Assembly: GCA_002298165.1 (NCBI GenBank)
Contig: DBMI01000107.1
Coordinates: forward strand, 17,918-81,917
Direction: 5' to 3'
DNA length: 64,000 nucleotides
Source of the DNA: Desulfarculales bacterium UBA702
Lineage (GTDB): Bacteria > Desulfobacterota > Syntrophobacteria > Syntrophobacterales > Syntrophobacteraceae
In this document: positions 25,372-34,702 of the stretch, piece after piece
How positions within the stretch are numbered: position 1 is the stretch's first letter
Layout of the letters: each line of letters opens with the position of its first letter
Position numbers and translations under genes: made by a program
Notes under the pieces: model-generated
The model's input: the letters and a program-made list of their open reading frames with translations, nothing else
Told to the model about the DNA's origin: nothing
The model's database searches: none

Positions 25372-25381
25372 GATACGCATC

Positions 25382-25421
25382 CAAAAAAAAGGACCTCCCC
25401 TTATCTCTAAGAGGAGGTCCT
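25382..25421 (-). terminator. Rho-independent terminator of the CoA-transferase genes
   Basis: On the minus strand an AGGACCTCC-type stem (25413-25421 with 25390-25398) is followed by eight T. It lies 34 bp past the stop at 25455. Confidence 0.9.
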
Positions 25422-25454
25422 GAAAGTGTGAGTCAATTTATTTAAAACGGCGTG

Positions 25455-26237
25455 CTATTTCAGTTTTCTCGCGAGAAAATAGCCGTCCGGGTCGCACTCT
25501 TCCCTGAGGAGTTTAAGGTCCTTGTCGGCCGGCTCCGTCATCTCCTTGAGGTCCGGCGAAATAAGGAGTTCGAAGCTAACCTTCTTTTGAATGTCTTCCG
25601 CCGTTCTGCCCTTAGCTACTTCGAGCAGCACCATGCGGCGGGTTTCTTTGTCAAACCCGAACAATGCTTCATTTGTAATGACGCGGTATGGACCGGAGCC
25701 CATCACACCCGATTTTTCGCGGTAATCCGGAGAGCCGTCCCCATATCCGATGCTGGTCAGGAAGTCCAGCTTCGGGGTAAACCGCCGCGGCTCTAAGGCC
25801 ATGATAATAATTGATTTTTCGCAGTTTGCCGCCATTGCGCCGGCGCCGCCGCTGCCCGGAAACCTCGTTTTGGCTGCCTTGTAGGTGCCACCCTCGAAAG
25901 TTGAGTTGACGTTTCCGTACATATCGATCTGGGCCCCGCCAATGAAAGCGAAGTCGGCATGGCCTCTTTGTGTCAGCTCGAACACGGACGCAAGCCCCTT
26001 CAGATAGCATGCTTTGCGGCAGGCGCGCGTATCGCCAACCGAGAGCGGCATTCCCATCTCGAGCACGGGCGTCAGCGGACCGGACTCGAAGATAAGCCCA
26101 AGTCCTGGAGCATGGGTAAGCTGGGCATGAATCGATGCGATGATCGGAAGACCCGTTCCAACGAACACGATGGTATTATCTTCAAGGACTCTCGATCCGG
26201 TATAAGCTATCATTTCAAATGGTGTATACTCGGCCAT
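25455..26237 (-). CDS. Family I CoA-transferase, beta subunit (glutaconate CoA-transferase GctB-like)
   Basis: A 260-residue subunit. GLGLIFESGPLTP places Glu51 where the catalytic CoA-accepting glutamate of GctB lies, and GSGGAGAMAANC matches the glycine-rich oxyanion loop. Relatives include the ring-cleaving hydrolase IpdB, which lacks this Glu; its presence favours true CoA transfer. ATG follows GGAGGAATAGAAA, 45 bp after the alpha subunit gene. It moves CoA between carboxylic acids in the cytosol, in fermentative or syntrophic acid breakdown. Substrate is unknown; it could serve the mutase pathway 3 kb away. Confidence 0.88.
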   Translation of the reverse strand: MAEYTPFEMIAYTGSRVLEDNTIVFVGTGLPIIASIHAQLTHAPGLGLIFESGPLTPVLEMGMPLSVGDTRACRKACYLKGLASVFELTQRGHADFAFIGGAQIDMYGNVNSTFEGGTYKAAKTRFPGSGGAGAMAANCEKSIIIMALEPRRFTPKLDFLTSIGYGDGSPDYREKSGVMGSGPYRVITNEALFGFDKETRRMVLLEVAKGRTAEDIQKKVSFELLISPDLKEMTEPADKDLKLLREECDPDGYFLARKLK

Positions 26238-26282
26238 TTTCTATTCCTCCATTATTGAACTGCTTGTAAATCCGCAAAGTCA

Positions 26283-27359
26283 TCAGGACAGGATCATGGG
26301 CTGACCGCCGTCCATGTCCCTGATCTTCTTGAGCGTCCTGTAAGGAATCTTGGACAGGAAGTCATCGTAGGTCTCACATCCGAAGATATACTCGTCGTAA
26401 TACTTCTTAAGATGGTCCTTATTGCCGGTCTTCCTGAATTCCTCCGATGCGCTGCGGAACATCAGAATGTGTTCCATGTCGAACCAGTAGTTTCCGTAGC
26501 ATGCGCCAGGGTAGCTCGCAAAGCGCTGTTCGATGACAGCATCCACCGCCGTGTATGGGATCTCGGTCAGGTTTGGATAGGTGCGGATGTTCTCAAGCGG
26601 TATCAACTGCTCGGTCGTCACCACCGTGTGGGAAGCCGCCATGGCAATCTCGGGGCAGGTGCAGTGAGCGCCAAACAGGCGGCAGTTGCCATGCATGTCG
26701 GCTGCCGTGACATTCAAGATACCGAGGTCAGGATAGCATGCCGGGACCAGGTAGGTATTCTTGCCCGAAAAAGGACTTTGGATCATTTTGCCCCGGTTTA
26801 CCAGCTCCATGTCCGCTCCGCCGTGGTCGCGCACCGGCAGGAACTCCAGTCCCATGGCGGCGGCCTTGAACCTGGCCGACATTCCATAGTTGGTGTAGTC
26901 ATCGAGTTCGACGAGGCTATTCTGACAAAGATGCCTAAAAAGAGGGGCAATTCCGATTACTTCGTAGCCCCACCAGGCAAGCTCCACCCTCTTGATCGAG
27001 AGGTGGGAGGGGTCGACCAGCATGGCCCCGGCCAGCAGTTCGGGACAAATCGAATTTGACTGGAAGGAGAGGGTCAGGTCTTTTGCGCCCTTGCGGATGA
27101 TTTCATGGACCAATGCAACCGGCGGACGTGTATTTACGAAACCGCCGATGGCAATGTTGATGCCGTCCTTGACATACTTCGCAATCGCGTCCTTGATGTT
27201 GGTCCTTTTGTCAATTAGCCCCTTGGGCTTTTGGACCATGGTCTTCCTGGCCTGTTCGGGAGAAGGCCCCCACCAGGTAAACCCACCGTTGCAATCTCTG
27301 ATTTGCTTGTCATCCAGATTGGATACCCGACAGATTGGCGATTGAACTTTTTCCTTCAT
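26283..27359 (-). CDS. Family I CoA-transferase, alpha subunit (GctA-like)
   Basis: A 358-residue protein resembling glutaconate CoA-transferase subunit A (~320 residues), with a ~40-residue N-terminal extension. The conserved region starts DKRTNIKDAIAKYVKDGINIAIGGF and includes the CoA-binding-type text VALVHEIIRKG and NVTAADMHGN. ATG 27359 follows TGGAGGCAAAGA. With the beta gene it forms a two-gene operon ending at the terminator at 25382. The extension (CRVSNLDDKQ...GGFTWWGPSPEQA) has no motif I recognise. Confidence 0.88.
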   Translation of the reverse strand: MKEKVQSPICRVSNLDDKQIRDCNGGFTWWGPSPEQARKTMVQKPKGLIDKRTNIKDAIAKYVKDGINIAIGGFVNTRPPVALVHEIIRKGAKDLTLSFQSNSICPELLAGAMLVDPSHLSIKRVELAWWGYEVIGIAPLFRHLCQNSLVELDDYTNYGMSARFKAAAMGLEFLPVRDHGGADMELVNRGKMIQSPFSGKNTYLVPACYPDLGILNVTAADMHGNCRLFGAHCTCPEIAMAASHTVVTTEQLIPLENIRTYPNLTEIPYTAVDAVIEQRFASYPGACYGNYWFDMEHILMFRSASEEFRKTGNKDHLKKYYDEYIFGCETYDDFLSKIPYRTLKKIRDMDGGQPMILS

Positions 27360-28025
27360 TCTTTGCCTCCACAGCAGTTGAACGTTGACTCGTCAGCTTT
27401 GCGCCGGAACAAAATCCAACGGGGAATGGGAATGTGAGTTTAGAATAAGAAAACTTTCACGACCTCTCGATTACGACAACTTCGCCTCAACGTCAAGTAA
27501 AAGCCTTATGGGACAATGCATTTAACGCCTTAAATTCCGGATTGAATGCTTTGGTGAAATTTTGGGAACGATGCAGCAAATGCGCCTGGTAAGATGTTTC
27601 AGAAGGAATGGTGAGCTTGTGCATTGTTTCACATCAGCAGAAGTGATGCGCTAATGATTTCAGCTTTAATATTCCAGTTGACGCGCTCTATTCCAAAACT
27701 GTGTCAATGGGAACGAGCAGGTGGGGCAGGCTTTCCAGCCTGCCCTTTCATGAAAGCTCCGAGATTAAGACCGCTGAAGGGTGGCCCGGTCCCTGGGCGG
27801 GATTCCGGGCGCGTAGCGCAAGAGGAGAGATATGTTTCATCATTTTTTCGGCTGGACCGTGCATATCTTGTTCTCTTGTCCTTACGGACACGGATAGGCA
27901 AGCTATCCGTGCCACCCGCGTGGAAGCAAGCGATCATAATAAACAGTGCAACGATAGTAGTCTTGAAGGCAATTCTGGAAGCGCCTCCCCCACAGTTGAA
28001 TCTCTTTTCCCGTTGGCGAAAAACA
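27360..28025. other. Gene-free stretch between the CoA-transferase genes and amt
   Basis: No supported gene. It contains a GGGGCAGGCT...AGCCTGCC inverted repeat (~27723-27745) and short palindromes such as GTCCTTACGGAC (27880s). It must hold the promoter of the CoA-transferase operon at its left end, but I see no strong consensus box. Confidence 0.5.
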
Positions 28026-28058
28026 AGAAGGGCGGCAACCTTCCGGTGCCGCCCTTCT
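28026..28058 (-). terminator. Rho-independent terminator of amt
   Basis: On the minus strand a 12-bp stem (28058-28047 with 28037-28026) is followed by TTGTTTTTCG, 50 bp past the amt stop. Confidence 0.85.
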
Positions 28059-28107
28059 CGAAAGCGCTTGGCGCCTTCTCCATATGCCTCGAAACTATCC
28101 TCTCAAT

Positions 28108-29424
28108 CTAGAAAGTATAGCCAACCTCTCCGTGAAGTTCCTTATCCAGGCCGTTGATTTCCTCATCGCCTTCAACCCTGAGCCCCATTGTTTTCTCAAG
28201 AACGAGTCCGAGCAATAAGGTTACAACCAGGCTATAGACCCCGACGGCAGCGACCCCGATCAACTGTGCCCAGAACTGGTCAAAGCTCCCGGTGATAAGG
28301 CCCTTGGCACCAACTGTAGCAAAAATTCCCGTTGCAAGTGGACCGATGACACCCCCGATTCCGTGGACGCCAACAACGTCCAGCGAATCATCGTATCCGA
28401 ATTTGAATTTGAGCCTGACCCCGTAAAAGCAGATCAACCCCGCGGCAAAACCGATCACTATGCCCCACTCAGGCTTGACATAACCGGCGGCCGGGGTAAT
28501 GGTTGCGAGTCCGGCGATGATGCCGGTAGCCATGCCCAGTGCGCTCGGCCGTTCGAGGAGCAACCACTCCATAATCATCCAGGCGCAAGCCGCCGCAGCC
28601 GCCGCAGTCATGGTGGTTATAAATGCAAGGGCCGCACTTGAATTGGCGGCCAGGGCGCTCCCGGCATTGAATCCGAACCACCCGAACCAGAGAAGTCCCG
28701 CCCCGAGGATCGTGATCGTTAGGTTATGAGGAATGAACATCTCGCTCGGAAACCCGATCCGCCTCCCAAGCATGTACGCCAGGACGAATGCCGAAATACC
28801 CGATGAAAGGTGCACCACCAGCCCCCCGGCAAAATCGATTACACCGAGTTTGGCAAGCCATCCCCCTCCCCAGATCCAGTGGCAAACGGGGTCATAGACC
28901 AGAAACGACCAGAGGATGATAAATACGACGTACGTGCTGAATTTGATGCGCTCGGCAATCGCACCGCTTATGAGCGCGGGCGTTATTATCGCAAACATTC
29001 CCTGAAACATTATGAATGCGTAAGAGGGCACCGATCCGCTAAGCGTCTCGGGTTCTATACCCTTTAAAAAAAGCTGGCTAAGATCGCCAATCCAGGCATT
29101 TCCCGGACCGAATGAGAGAGAATATCCGATTATTATCCACTGGACCCCGATTACTCCCAATGCAACAAAAGAGTGCATAATGGAGTTGAGAACATTTTTC
29201 TTCTGAACCATTCCGCCGTTAAATAAGGCAAGTCCCGGCAGCATCAGCATGACGAGCGCGGACGATATCAGGAGCCAGGAAGTATCGCCCGTGTTAAGGC
29301 ATTGCGCATCGGCGGCAAGCGCCCCGGCGGGAAAGAGGAGGAGCCCAAAAATTATCCCGAGAGCCCCTCGGCATGGTACAATAGTTTGAAAGTCCGGGAA
29401 CTTCCGTCTAAATGCCTGGTGCAT
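28108..29424 (-). CDS. amt: Ammonium transporter Amt
   Basis: A 438-residue protein with an N-terminal signal-like segment (LGIIFGLLLFPAGALAA) and eleven membrane spans of the Amt fold. Diagnostic text: ALFNGGMVQKKNVLN, FGPGNAWIGDLSQLFLKG, DFAGGLVVHLSSGISAF (the pore His168 region) and the second pore His in GVHGIGG. It conducts ammonium across the inner membrane and is gated by PII; glnB lies divergently at 30103. ATG 29424 behind AAGGAGAATAC is chosen over a longer in-frame extension to 29508. A near-consensus sigma-54 site lies ~105 bp upstream. Confidence 0.95.
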   Translation of the reverse strand: MHQAFRRKFPDFQTIVPCRGALGIIFGLLLFPAGALAADAQCLNTGDTSWLLISSALVMLMLPGLALFNGGMVQKKNVLNSIMHSFVALGVIGVQWIIIGYSLSFGPGNAWIGDLSQLFLKGIEPETLSGSVPSYAFIMFQGMFAIITPALISGAIAERIKFSTYVVFIILWSFLVYDPVCHWIWGGGWLAKLGVIDFAGGLVVHLSSGISAFVLAYMLGRRIGFPSEMFIPHNLTITILGAGLLWFGWFGFNAGSALAANSSAALAFITTMTAAAAAACAWMIMEWLLLERPSALGMATGIIAGLATITPAAGYVKPEWGIVIGFAAGLICFYGVRLKFKFGYDDSLDVVGVHGIGGVIGPLATGIFATVGAKGLITGSFDQFWAQLIGVAAVGVYSLVVTLLLGLVLEKTMGLRVEGDEEINGLDKELHGEVGYTF

Positions 29425-29528
29425 GTATTCTCCTTGGCCTGATCTGTGAGGTAAATTGTTTAAGGGAGCAGTGGACGGAGAAGAGCAACATGTGTACCAT
29501 TCGGACAAAGAATCGCCTCAAGACTGTT

Positions 29529-29543
29529 TGCAAAGGCGTGCCT
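29529..29543 (-). promoter_or_regulatory. Sigma-54-like site upstream of amt (spacing 1 bp short)
   Basis: The minus strand reads AGGCACGCCTTTGCA. The GGCACG and TTGC elements both match the -24/-12 consensus, but the GG-to-GC distance is one base shorter than ideal. It lies ~105 bp upstream of the amt ATG. Plausible for a nitrogen-controlled gene, unproven. Confidence 0.35.
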
Positions 29544-29875
29544 GCGGAGAGCGCGGGTTTCCATGGGTTTCGAAAACCCGATGCGCTAAATTATTGATGC
29601 TACATTTTCGTTAGATTAAGAGTTGAATGAGGAAATAAACTACAATTTTGTGCCGGTTTTTTTCACTCGATTCCATCTACACCAACGGGTGGCAATCAAA
29701 TTCGTCTAACCAGGATTGGTTGCAGGATAAAAAATAACATTTTTGGATTCTTGATTTGCATGTCCCGAGTCTTTTGGGTACAAATTCGTGCGCACTCAAA
29801 ATCAAAGCCCGCATAACATAAGTGGAAGTGTCTCATACCATTTTGCGTTCAAGTTCCTTCTCATGAGAGTTGGAT

Positions 29876-29940
29876 TGTAGGGTGGACAGAAGCGGAGCGC
29901 TGCCCACCGGCAGCGGTGGGCACAAAGTGCCAACCCTACA
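29876..29940. repeat. Palindromic TGTAGGG...CCCTACA intergenic repeat
   Basis: Outer arms TGTAGGG (29876-29882) and CCCTACA (29934-29940) enclose CGCTGCCCACCGGCAGCGGTGGGCA. It is a member of the GTGGGCAC repeat family seen at 4097, 25214 and 36008. The rest of the gap 29425-30102 shows no gene. Confidence 0.65.
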
Positions 29941-30018
29941 CCCTACCGGTTTTGATCAAATCTTGAGTGCAACTTCGTATCATTGGGACCGAAATATATT
30001 TATAAAACAAACGCTCCT

Positions 30019-30034
30019 TGGCATGACACTTGGT
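30019..30034 (+). promoter_or_regulatory. Sigma-54 promoter of glnB
   Basis: TGGCATGACACTTGGT matches TGGCACGNNNNTTGCW at every fixed position but two, with exact -24/-12 spacing. Transcription would start near 30045, ~58 nt before the ATG. Confidence 0.65.
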
Positions 30035-30102
30035 ATCTCGAAGAGGGTGAAAAGCACGCTCCCCTGTCAGCTTTTTAAAATAGATCCGGAAAGGAATCGA
30101 TA

Positions 30103-30441
30103 ATGGTAAAGATTGAAGCGATTATTAAACCATTTCGCGTCACCGAAGTTCAGGAGGCTCTTTCGGCAATCGGGATCCAGGGCATGACCATCGTCGAAGT
30201 AAAGGGATTTGGTCGCCAGAAAGGGCACGTGGAAATTTATCGAGGGGCGGAATACCAGGTCAATTTTGTTCCAAAGGTGCTGGTCATGGTCGTAGTACCG
30301 GACACAATCGCTGAAAGTGCGATCGAAGCCATTCAAAAGGCGGCCTATACGGGAAAAATCGGAGACGGGAAGATTTTCCTGTCGCGAATCGACGACGCCA
30401 TGCGAATTCGCACAAAAGAGATGGGAACGGAAGCTCTTTAA
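30103..30441 (+). CDS. glnB: Nitrogen regulatory protein PII
   Basis: A 112-residue PII protein. It opens MVKIEAIIKPFRVTEVQEAL, with the T-loop GHVEIYRGAEY holding the uridylylatable Tyr near residue 51, the B-loop TGKIGDGKIF (ATP binding) and the C-loop R-I-R-T. It senses 2-oxoglutarate and ATP/ADP and would control the divergent Amt channel. RBS GGAAAGGA lies before the ATG. The conserved Tyr51 context suggests control by a GlnD-type enzyme elsewhere in the genome. It stands alone, with a sigma-54 site upstream. Confidence 0.96.
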   Translation: MVKIEAIIKPFRVTEVQEALSAIGIQGMTIVEVKGFGRQKGHVEIYRGAEYQVNFVPKVLVMVVVPDTIAESAIEAIQKAAYTGKIGDGKIFLSRIDDAMRIRTKEMGTEAL

Positions 30442-30569
30442 TCAGCACGGGATTTTAAATGAAGTGTCGGGAGACCGTGCTAAAACCAGTTAGCACTTAT
30501 GGGACTCGTTTTCATAAGCGCTCAAATAAGCAAGAAAGTTATTTAACTTTTTGCCGATGGGCCCTTCTC

Positions 30570-30661
30570 GTCACCCCCGCGAAGGCGGGGGTCCAGTGTC
30601 TTTCTGTTTGAAATTACATCAGAAAAAGAGACGCTGGATTCCCGCCTGCGCGGGAATGACG
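30570..30661. repeat. GGGAATCCAG/CTGGATTCCC composite palindromic repeat
   Basis: The left arm contains CCCCCGCGAAGGCGGGGG and the right arm CTGGATTCCCGCCTGCGCGG, facing each other across ~40 bp. Related copies lie inside element 1 (~22728-22839), at 36112-36146 and at the right edge (63970-64000). Confidence 0.65.
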
Positions 30662-30729
30662 GCTTTCGCAGTCACAACATCCCGCTTATTTAAGCACTTA
30701 TTGGACTCGTTCTCCCGCTCTTTTACATG

Positions 30730-33357
30730 CTATGGCGCGCCGCAGATGTCCCGGTAAGGGCAATACTCATCGCAAGACTCGTCCTTTTCAAGCCATCGTG
30801 GAGGGACCTCTCCCGATGCAATCCGATTCAAGAGGCCGGCAAGCAGTTCCTGCCAATTGTCAAGGAAAGCATCCTCGCCCTCCCGTGGATTGAAGACAAG
30901 CATGTGTTTTACTTTTCCGGGTGAGCCGAGATCGATATACCCTGCCCCGCTGGAGCCTCCTCCCACACCCTTGATCAGCCCGCTCTTTACCGCCAGAAGA
31001 TAGGCCGGAAGCTGCGGCGCCGTGCCTTCGCGGACTTCTCTTTGAGACGGCACCCTGCCCGTCTTGTAATCCCAGCAGATTGTTCCCACCCCCGGATGAT
31101 AGTCTACCCGGTCAAGCCTTCCTTTAATCCGCGCGGAAGACCCCGCCAGTTCCAGGCCCGAAAAGCCGCATTCAGCGCTAACCCAGGTCCAGCCTTCTTC
31201 AATTCTTTTCCATTCCTCTTCCAGCCACATTAAAAGAAGGCCAGGAAAATCTTCCCTACCGGTAAGGCGCTCCAACTCAACCTGCCACACCGCCCCCGAA
31301 AGGTCCGGCGCAAGTTTTTCGACCACGGTTTCTTCCAAAATCCTTCTTAAACACTCGAAGGTGATTTCTCCGGACTGCATGGCAGCAGAGGCCCTGGAGA
31401 CGAACGCCGCAAGGATTTCGTGGACTTTTTGCCCTTTTTCGGGAGGTGCTATCCCGGCTTCGATTGCCGGCAGCTCCTCAATTCGGAGAAAGTGCCTGAG
31501 GAAAAACCGTGCCGGGCAGTTGAGTGCGCTTTCCAGAGCGCTGACCGAGACCGGTTCGTCAAAATTGATTGGAGACATGCGGAAATCTTTTTCATCGATG
31601 CTTACGGCCTGTTCGGGTTTTTCCCGAATCCCGGATATACTCCGGCGTACCCACTCTGCCCTTTGCATCGCCGGCAGTGCGTCTTTCCAGGCAATTACCG
31701 GACTGATCTTCCTTTCGAACTCGACCGGCCAGAAGGGTGATGGAAGGCAAATATCGCCCTCGCGGCTCATTGCCGGGCGGCTCAAGGTAATTTCGGGGGC
31801 GGAAGCACAAAGATTTCCAAAAACATATCGTCCGAAATCAAGCTGACTTTCAGGCGATCCTCCAAGCACTTTCTTTAGCTCTCCCTGCCCGAGTAGCGGA
31901 AGGGCGCGGGCCGGCTGAGGCAGGCTGCCCGAGACCAGGCCGGGGATGAAAACTTTGGCGAAATCGAGCCCCCTTGCGTCAAGCCTTCCAAGCACCTGGA
32001 TTCCGGCATCCTCAAGGCCGGTCTTTTGAACCCTGATGCGTGATGCCGCCGATGCCAGCAGCTCGGAAAACTCCGATACGCCAAGCATGGCAGGGCCGAA
32101 TTCCCTGGCGAATCTTGCGAGCAGTTCGTCCAGGCTGCTCCACGAGATCCGGTCCAGTTCATTTGCGATTACCGGAAACTCAAACCGTTGCCAGATCCGG
32201 CGTAAATCTTCAGACCACAAGGTTGCTGATTTCTCTGTCCCTGAAATAAATGGAGATAGGAGAGCACCTATTTCATCCCCTTTTTCCGGAAAAATCTCCG
32301 CTGCCGATTGCCGTATGGCCCGAAGCATTTCATCAAGTCCGGTGTCGATTTGCTCGTTTCTCCACTGCAGGTCCCAAGACGCCAGTTTGCGGCTCCAGCG
32401 CGAAAAAGTCCCATAATAGGCCGAGCGAATAAGAGTGAAAAAGTCGTGCCGCTTCTGACCATTCACCGCAAGGCGCACCGGGAGGAGCGCCGCGCAGAAA
32501 AGAGGCCTGTCGGCGAGGCTGGTTTCCGGGGCCAGATTGTATGCGGCCAGATCACCCGTTACCGGCTCGCCCAGCAGGTCTTCGAGATGCGCTGCAAGTG
32601 CCTGAGTCCCAAAATCCCTGTCGAGCGAGACAACCGCTATTTCATGCGGAGCAAGGTGAGCGGCCGATTCCAGCATTTTTTCCACAAGGCCGGTGAGTTC
32701 CTGATCGGGGTCCGAAAATGAGAGTGCTTCCGGTTGGGCACGGCCCATGGGGAGCGGCAAGAATTCCGTCCTGGAAACGTGTTCCAGTGTGCCAAGCAGT
32801 TCTCTTTCCAGATGTCCGGCAAACTCAAACCCCACAAATGCCATTTTTCCCGGAGTAGCAGGGCCGCGGCCGAGAGTCTGGAGTATTTTCCCCGGCAGCT
32901 GAGCGGGGTGGAACAAGGAAGCATCTTCCAGGCCCCGCCGGAAGTGGACCCACAACTCGCGGCGCCACTCAATCAGGCGGTTTGCTGTTTCACCTCTGCC
33001 TGGGTCCATTCCGTAGCGCAGGAGACTATCGAAACTTTCATCGAGCAGGTGAATAAGACCTACGTCAGCCAGGATCGGCTCCGGGGGAGGACTAAATTCG
33101 AGGCACTCTTTTAAAATTCGCCAGCGTTCGAACGCCGAAGCCGGGCGATCTTCCGGCCAGGTTTGAGACCAAAATGAGTCCATCCACCGATTTAGCGTAA
33201 AGATCCGGGGAGACTCCCACGCAATGTTTCCAGCAGCAAGCCGCCTTTGGCGAAATTTGCGCTGGATCTGGTGGACAAACCTCTCCGTTTCGGCCAGTAC
33301 GGTGAAGCCGCTCTCCAGAAGGTCGAGAATGCGATCCTGCAGATTCCTGTTTGTCAT
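30730..33357 (-). CDS. AddB-like PD-(D/E)XK nuclease with Fe-S cluster motif
   Basis: An 875-residue protein with an inactivated-helicase-like N-terminal body and a C-terminal RecB-family nuclease domain. It has CPARFFLRHFLRIEELP, then GRLDRVDYHPGVGTICWDYKTG (the D...DYK catalytic core), a QLPAYLLA helix and a terminal CDEYCPYRDIC cluster. The first Cys and last three Cys match the [4Fe-4S] staple of AddB/RecB-type nucleases. It probably processes DNA ends. No AddA-type helicase gene is beside it, so a partner must be elsewhere. ATG 33357 (MTNRNL) is preferred over the upstream in-frame start. Its stop lies 69 bp from a repeat. Confidence 0.82.
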   Translation of the reverse strand: MTNRNLQDRILDLLESGFTVLAETERFVHQIQRKFRQRRLAAGNIAWESPRIFTLNRWMDSFWSQTWPEDRPASAFERWRILKECLEFSPPPEPILADVGLIHLLDESFDSLLRYGMDPGRGETANRLIEWRRELWVHFRRGLEDASLFHPAQLPGKILQTLGRGPATPGKMAFVGFEFAGHLERELLGTLEHVSRTEFLPLPMGRAQPEALSFSDPDQELTGLVEKMLESAAHLAPHEIAVVSLDRDFGTQALAAHLEDLLGEPVTGDLAAYNLAPETSLADRPLFCAALLPVRLAVNGQKRHDFFTLIRSAYYGTFSRWSRKLASWDLQWRNEQIDTGLDEMLRAIRQSAAEIFPEKGDEIGALLSPFISGTEKSATLWSEDLRRIWQRFEFPVIANELDRISWSSLDELLARFAREFGPAMLGVSEFSELLASAASRIRVQKTGLEDAGIQVLGRLDARGLDFAKVFIPGLVSGSLPQPARALPLLGQGELKKVLGGSPESQLDFGRYVFGNLCASAPEITLSRPAMSREGDICLPSPFWPVEFERKISPVIAWKDALPAMQRAEWVRRSISGIREKPEQAVSIDEKDFRMSPINFDEPVSVSALESALNCPARFFLRHFLRIEELPAIEAGIAPPEKGQKVHEILAAFVSRASAAMQSGEITFECLRRILEETVVEKLAPDLSGAVWQVELERLTGREDFPGLLLMWLEEEWKRIEEGWTWVSAECGFSGLELAGSSARIKGRLDRVDYHPGVGTICWDYKTGRVPSQREVREGTAPQLPAYLLAVKSGLIKGVGGGSSGAGYIDLGSPGKVKHMLVFNPREGEDAFLDNWQELLAGLLNRIASGEVPPRWLEKDESCDEYCPYRDICGAP

Positions 33358-33533
33358 AAACTCAATTATGCACCGGGGAGGAAGGAATTTCAAATAAGTA
33401 CGGAATTTCAAACCAGGGTAAGCGTCGGTGTGACGGCCGGCCGAGCTACGGCAACAGGTCGGAGAGAAAAATTAATGTCAGATACTTAGGAAGTGGGCAG
33501 CCTAAAGTCCCGGACTACGGGCAGCAATCGCCT

Positions 33534-34607
33534 TTAACTTGAACTCGGCCGGCTTTCGGACGCACCGGAAAACAAGCCTAACTGCTTCTCGTATGCTGTC
33601 GGTACTTCAATTATCTGTATGGGCGTAAGCCGCCCAAAGATTTCCACCGGCCGGATGAATTGGCGCAGAAGACCACCGAGCACTTCCATTTGGGTCGGGT
33701 AGGAATTGAGTGCTTGTTGTTTTTTCGAAAGCTCTTCGGTACTCATCGAGAAATCAAGCCATTGAGAGCCGGAAAGCTCTTTTACAGCTATTTTCGAGCC
33801 GCCGATCCCGGTGGCGGCAATCCATTTTTTCCACATTCCGGCATCGGGATAATCCCTGTAATGAACCAGGTATGTAAAAACCGAGATCTTTTGCAGGGAT
33901 ATACGTTCATCGCTGTCAAATCTTCTTAGCGAATCGAGCACGAACACCCCCGTTGCGGCATGATCGGGATGCAAATCCCTTGGGTCGGGTATTATCACCC
34001 AATCCGGTTTAAAATCCTGCAGTATGCGCTCGATCTCCGTTTCCAGGTCTCGGCCATCGTATTTCAGGCGCATGTACGAGCTTCTATAGCGGCTGTGATT
34101 GAGATGAGTATAAGGAGAGGTATAAGGTTTGAGGCTGGTCCAGTACTGCCAGAGATGGTCGAGCCCCTGGTCCGGAAATCCCAGGAATATTGCCTGTTTT
34201 TGCTTTAGGCCGAGATGAGAGATCGCCTTCAGCGCTTCCTCATGCCTCTTTATGCCGTAGTTTACAAAATCGGACGCCAGCACCTTCGCTTCGCCCGATT
34301 CTTTCCGTACACCCTCGAGATAGCCGTCCCCGTTAGTCATAAAGACCACACGGACCTTCCCGCCCTTTTCGAGAACTCGCTGGATGAGACCGCCGGCGGC
34401 CAGAGTTTCGTCATCGGGATGGGGGCTGAACACAACTACCCGTACACCCGAGGGAACATCAAACCCGTTCGCTTCCGCCGCCGGTGCTCCAGCGGGCACA
34501 CTATCCTGATCTTTTGGCGCCGACTCTGCTGCCGATCCACGCAGGGGCAAAGACACCAAAAAAATGGCAGATAAGATAATCGTCAGTACAGTTCTAATTG
34601 ATCTCAA
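33534..34607 (-). CDS. Secreted PIG-L/LmbE-family deacetylase
   Basis: A 357-residue protein with an N-terminal signal peptide (TVLTIILSAIFLVSLPLRGSA). The zinc and catalytic motif FSPHPDDETLAAGG lies near residues 55-68 and the third ligand in DPRDLHPDHAATG near 210. PIG-L enzymes remove N-acetyl groups from GlcNAc-containing compounds; the signal sequence puts this one in the envelope. Next upstream on the same strand is an HGSNAT-like N-acetyltransferase, a suggestive acetyl-off/acetyl-on pair. Substrate is unknown. Confidence 0.85.
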   Translation of the reverse strand: MRSIRTVLTIILSAIFLVSLPLRGSAAESAPKDQDSVPAGAPAAEANGFDVPSGVRVVVFSPHPDDETLAAGGLIQRVLEKGGKVRVVFMTNGDGYLEGVRKESGEAKVLASDFVNYGIKRHEEALKAISHLGLKQKQAIFLGFPDQGLDHLWQYWTSLKPYTSPYTHLNHSRYRSSYMRLKYDGRDLETEIERILQDFKPDWVIIPDPRDLHPDHAATGVFVLDSLRRFDSDERISLQKISVFTYLVHYRDYPDAGMWKKWIAATGIGGSKIAVKELSGSQWLDFSMSTEELSKKQQALNSYPTQMEVLGGLLRQFIRPVEIFGRLTPIQIIEVPTAYEKQLGLFSGASESRPSSS

Positions 34608-34702
34608 TCAGCTATCCTCTTGATTAACTATGAATTCTCAAATTTACACTCTCAATAATAATATGATTTCAGTCGCAAGCGCATGCTTTTGCGTGAGGAC
34701 CT

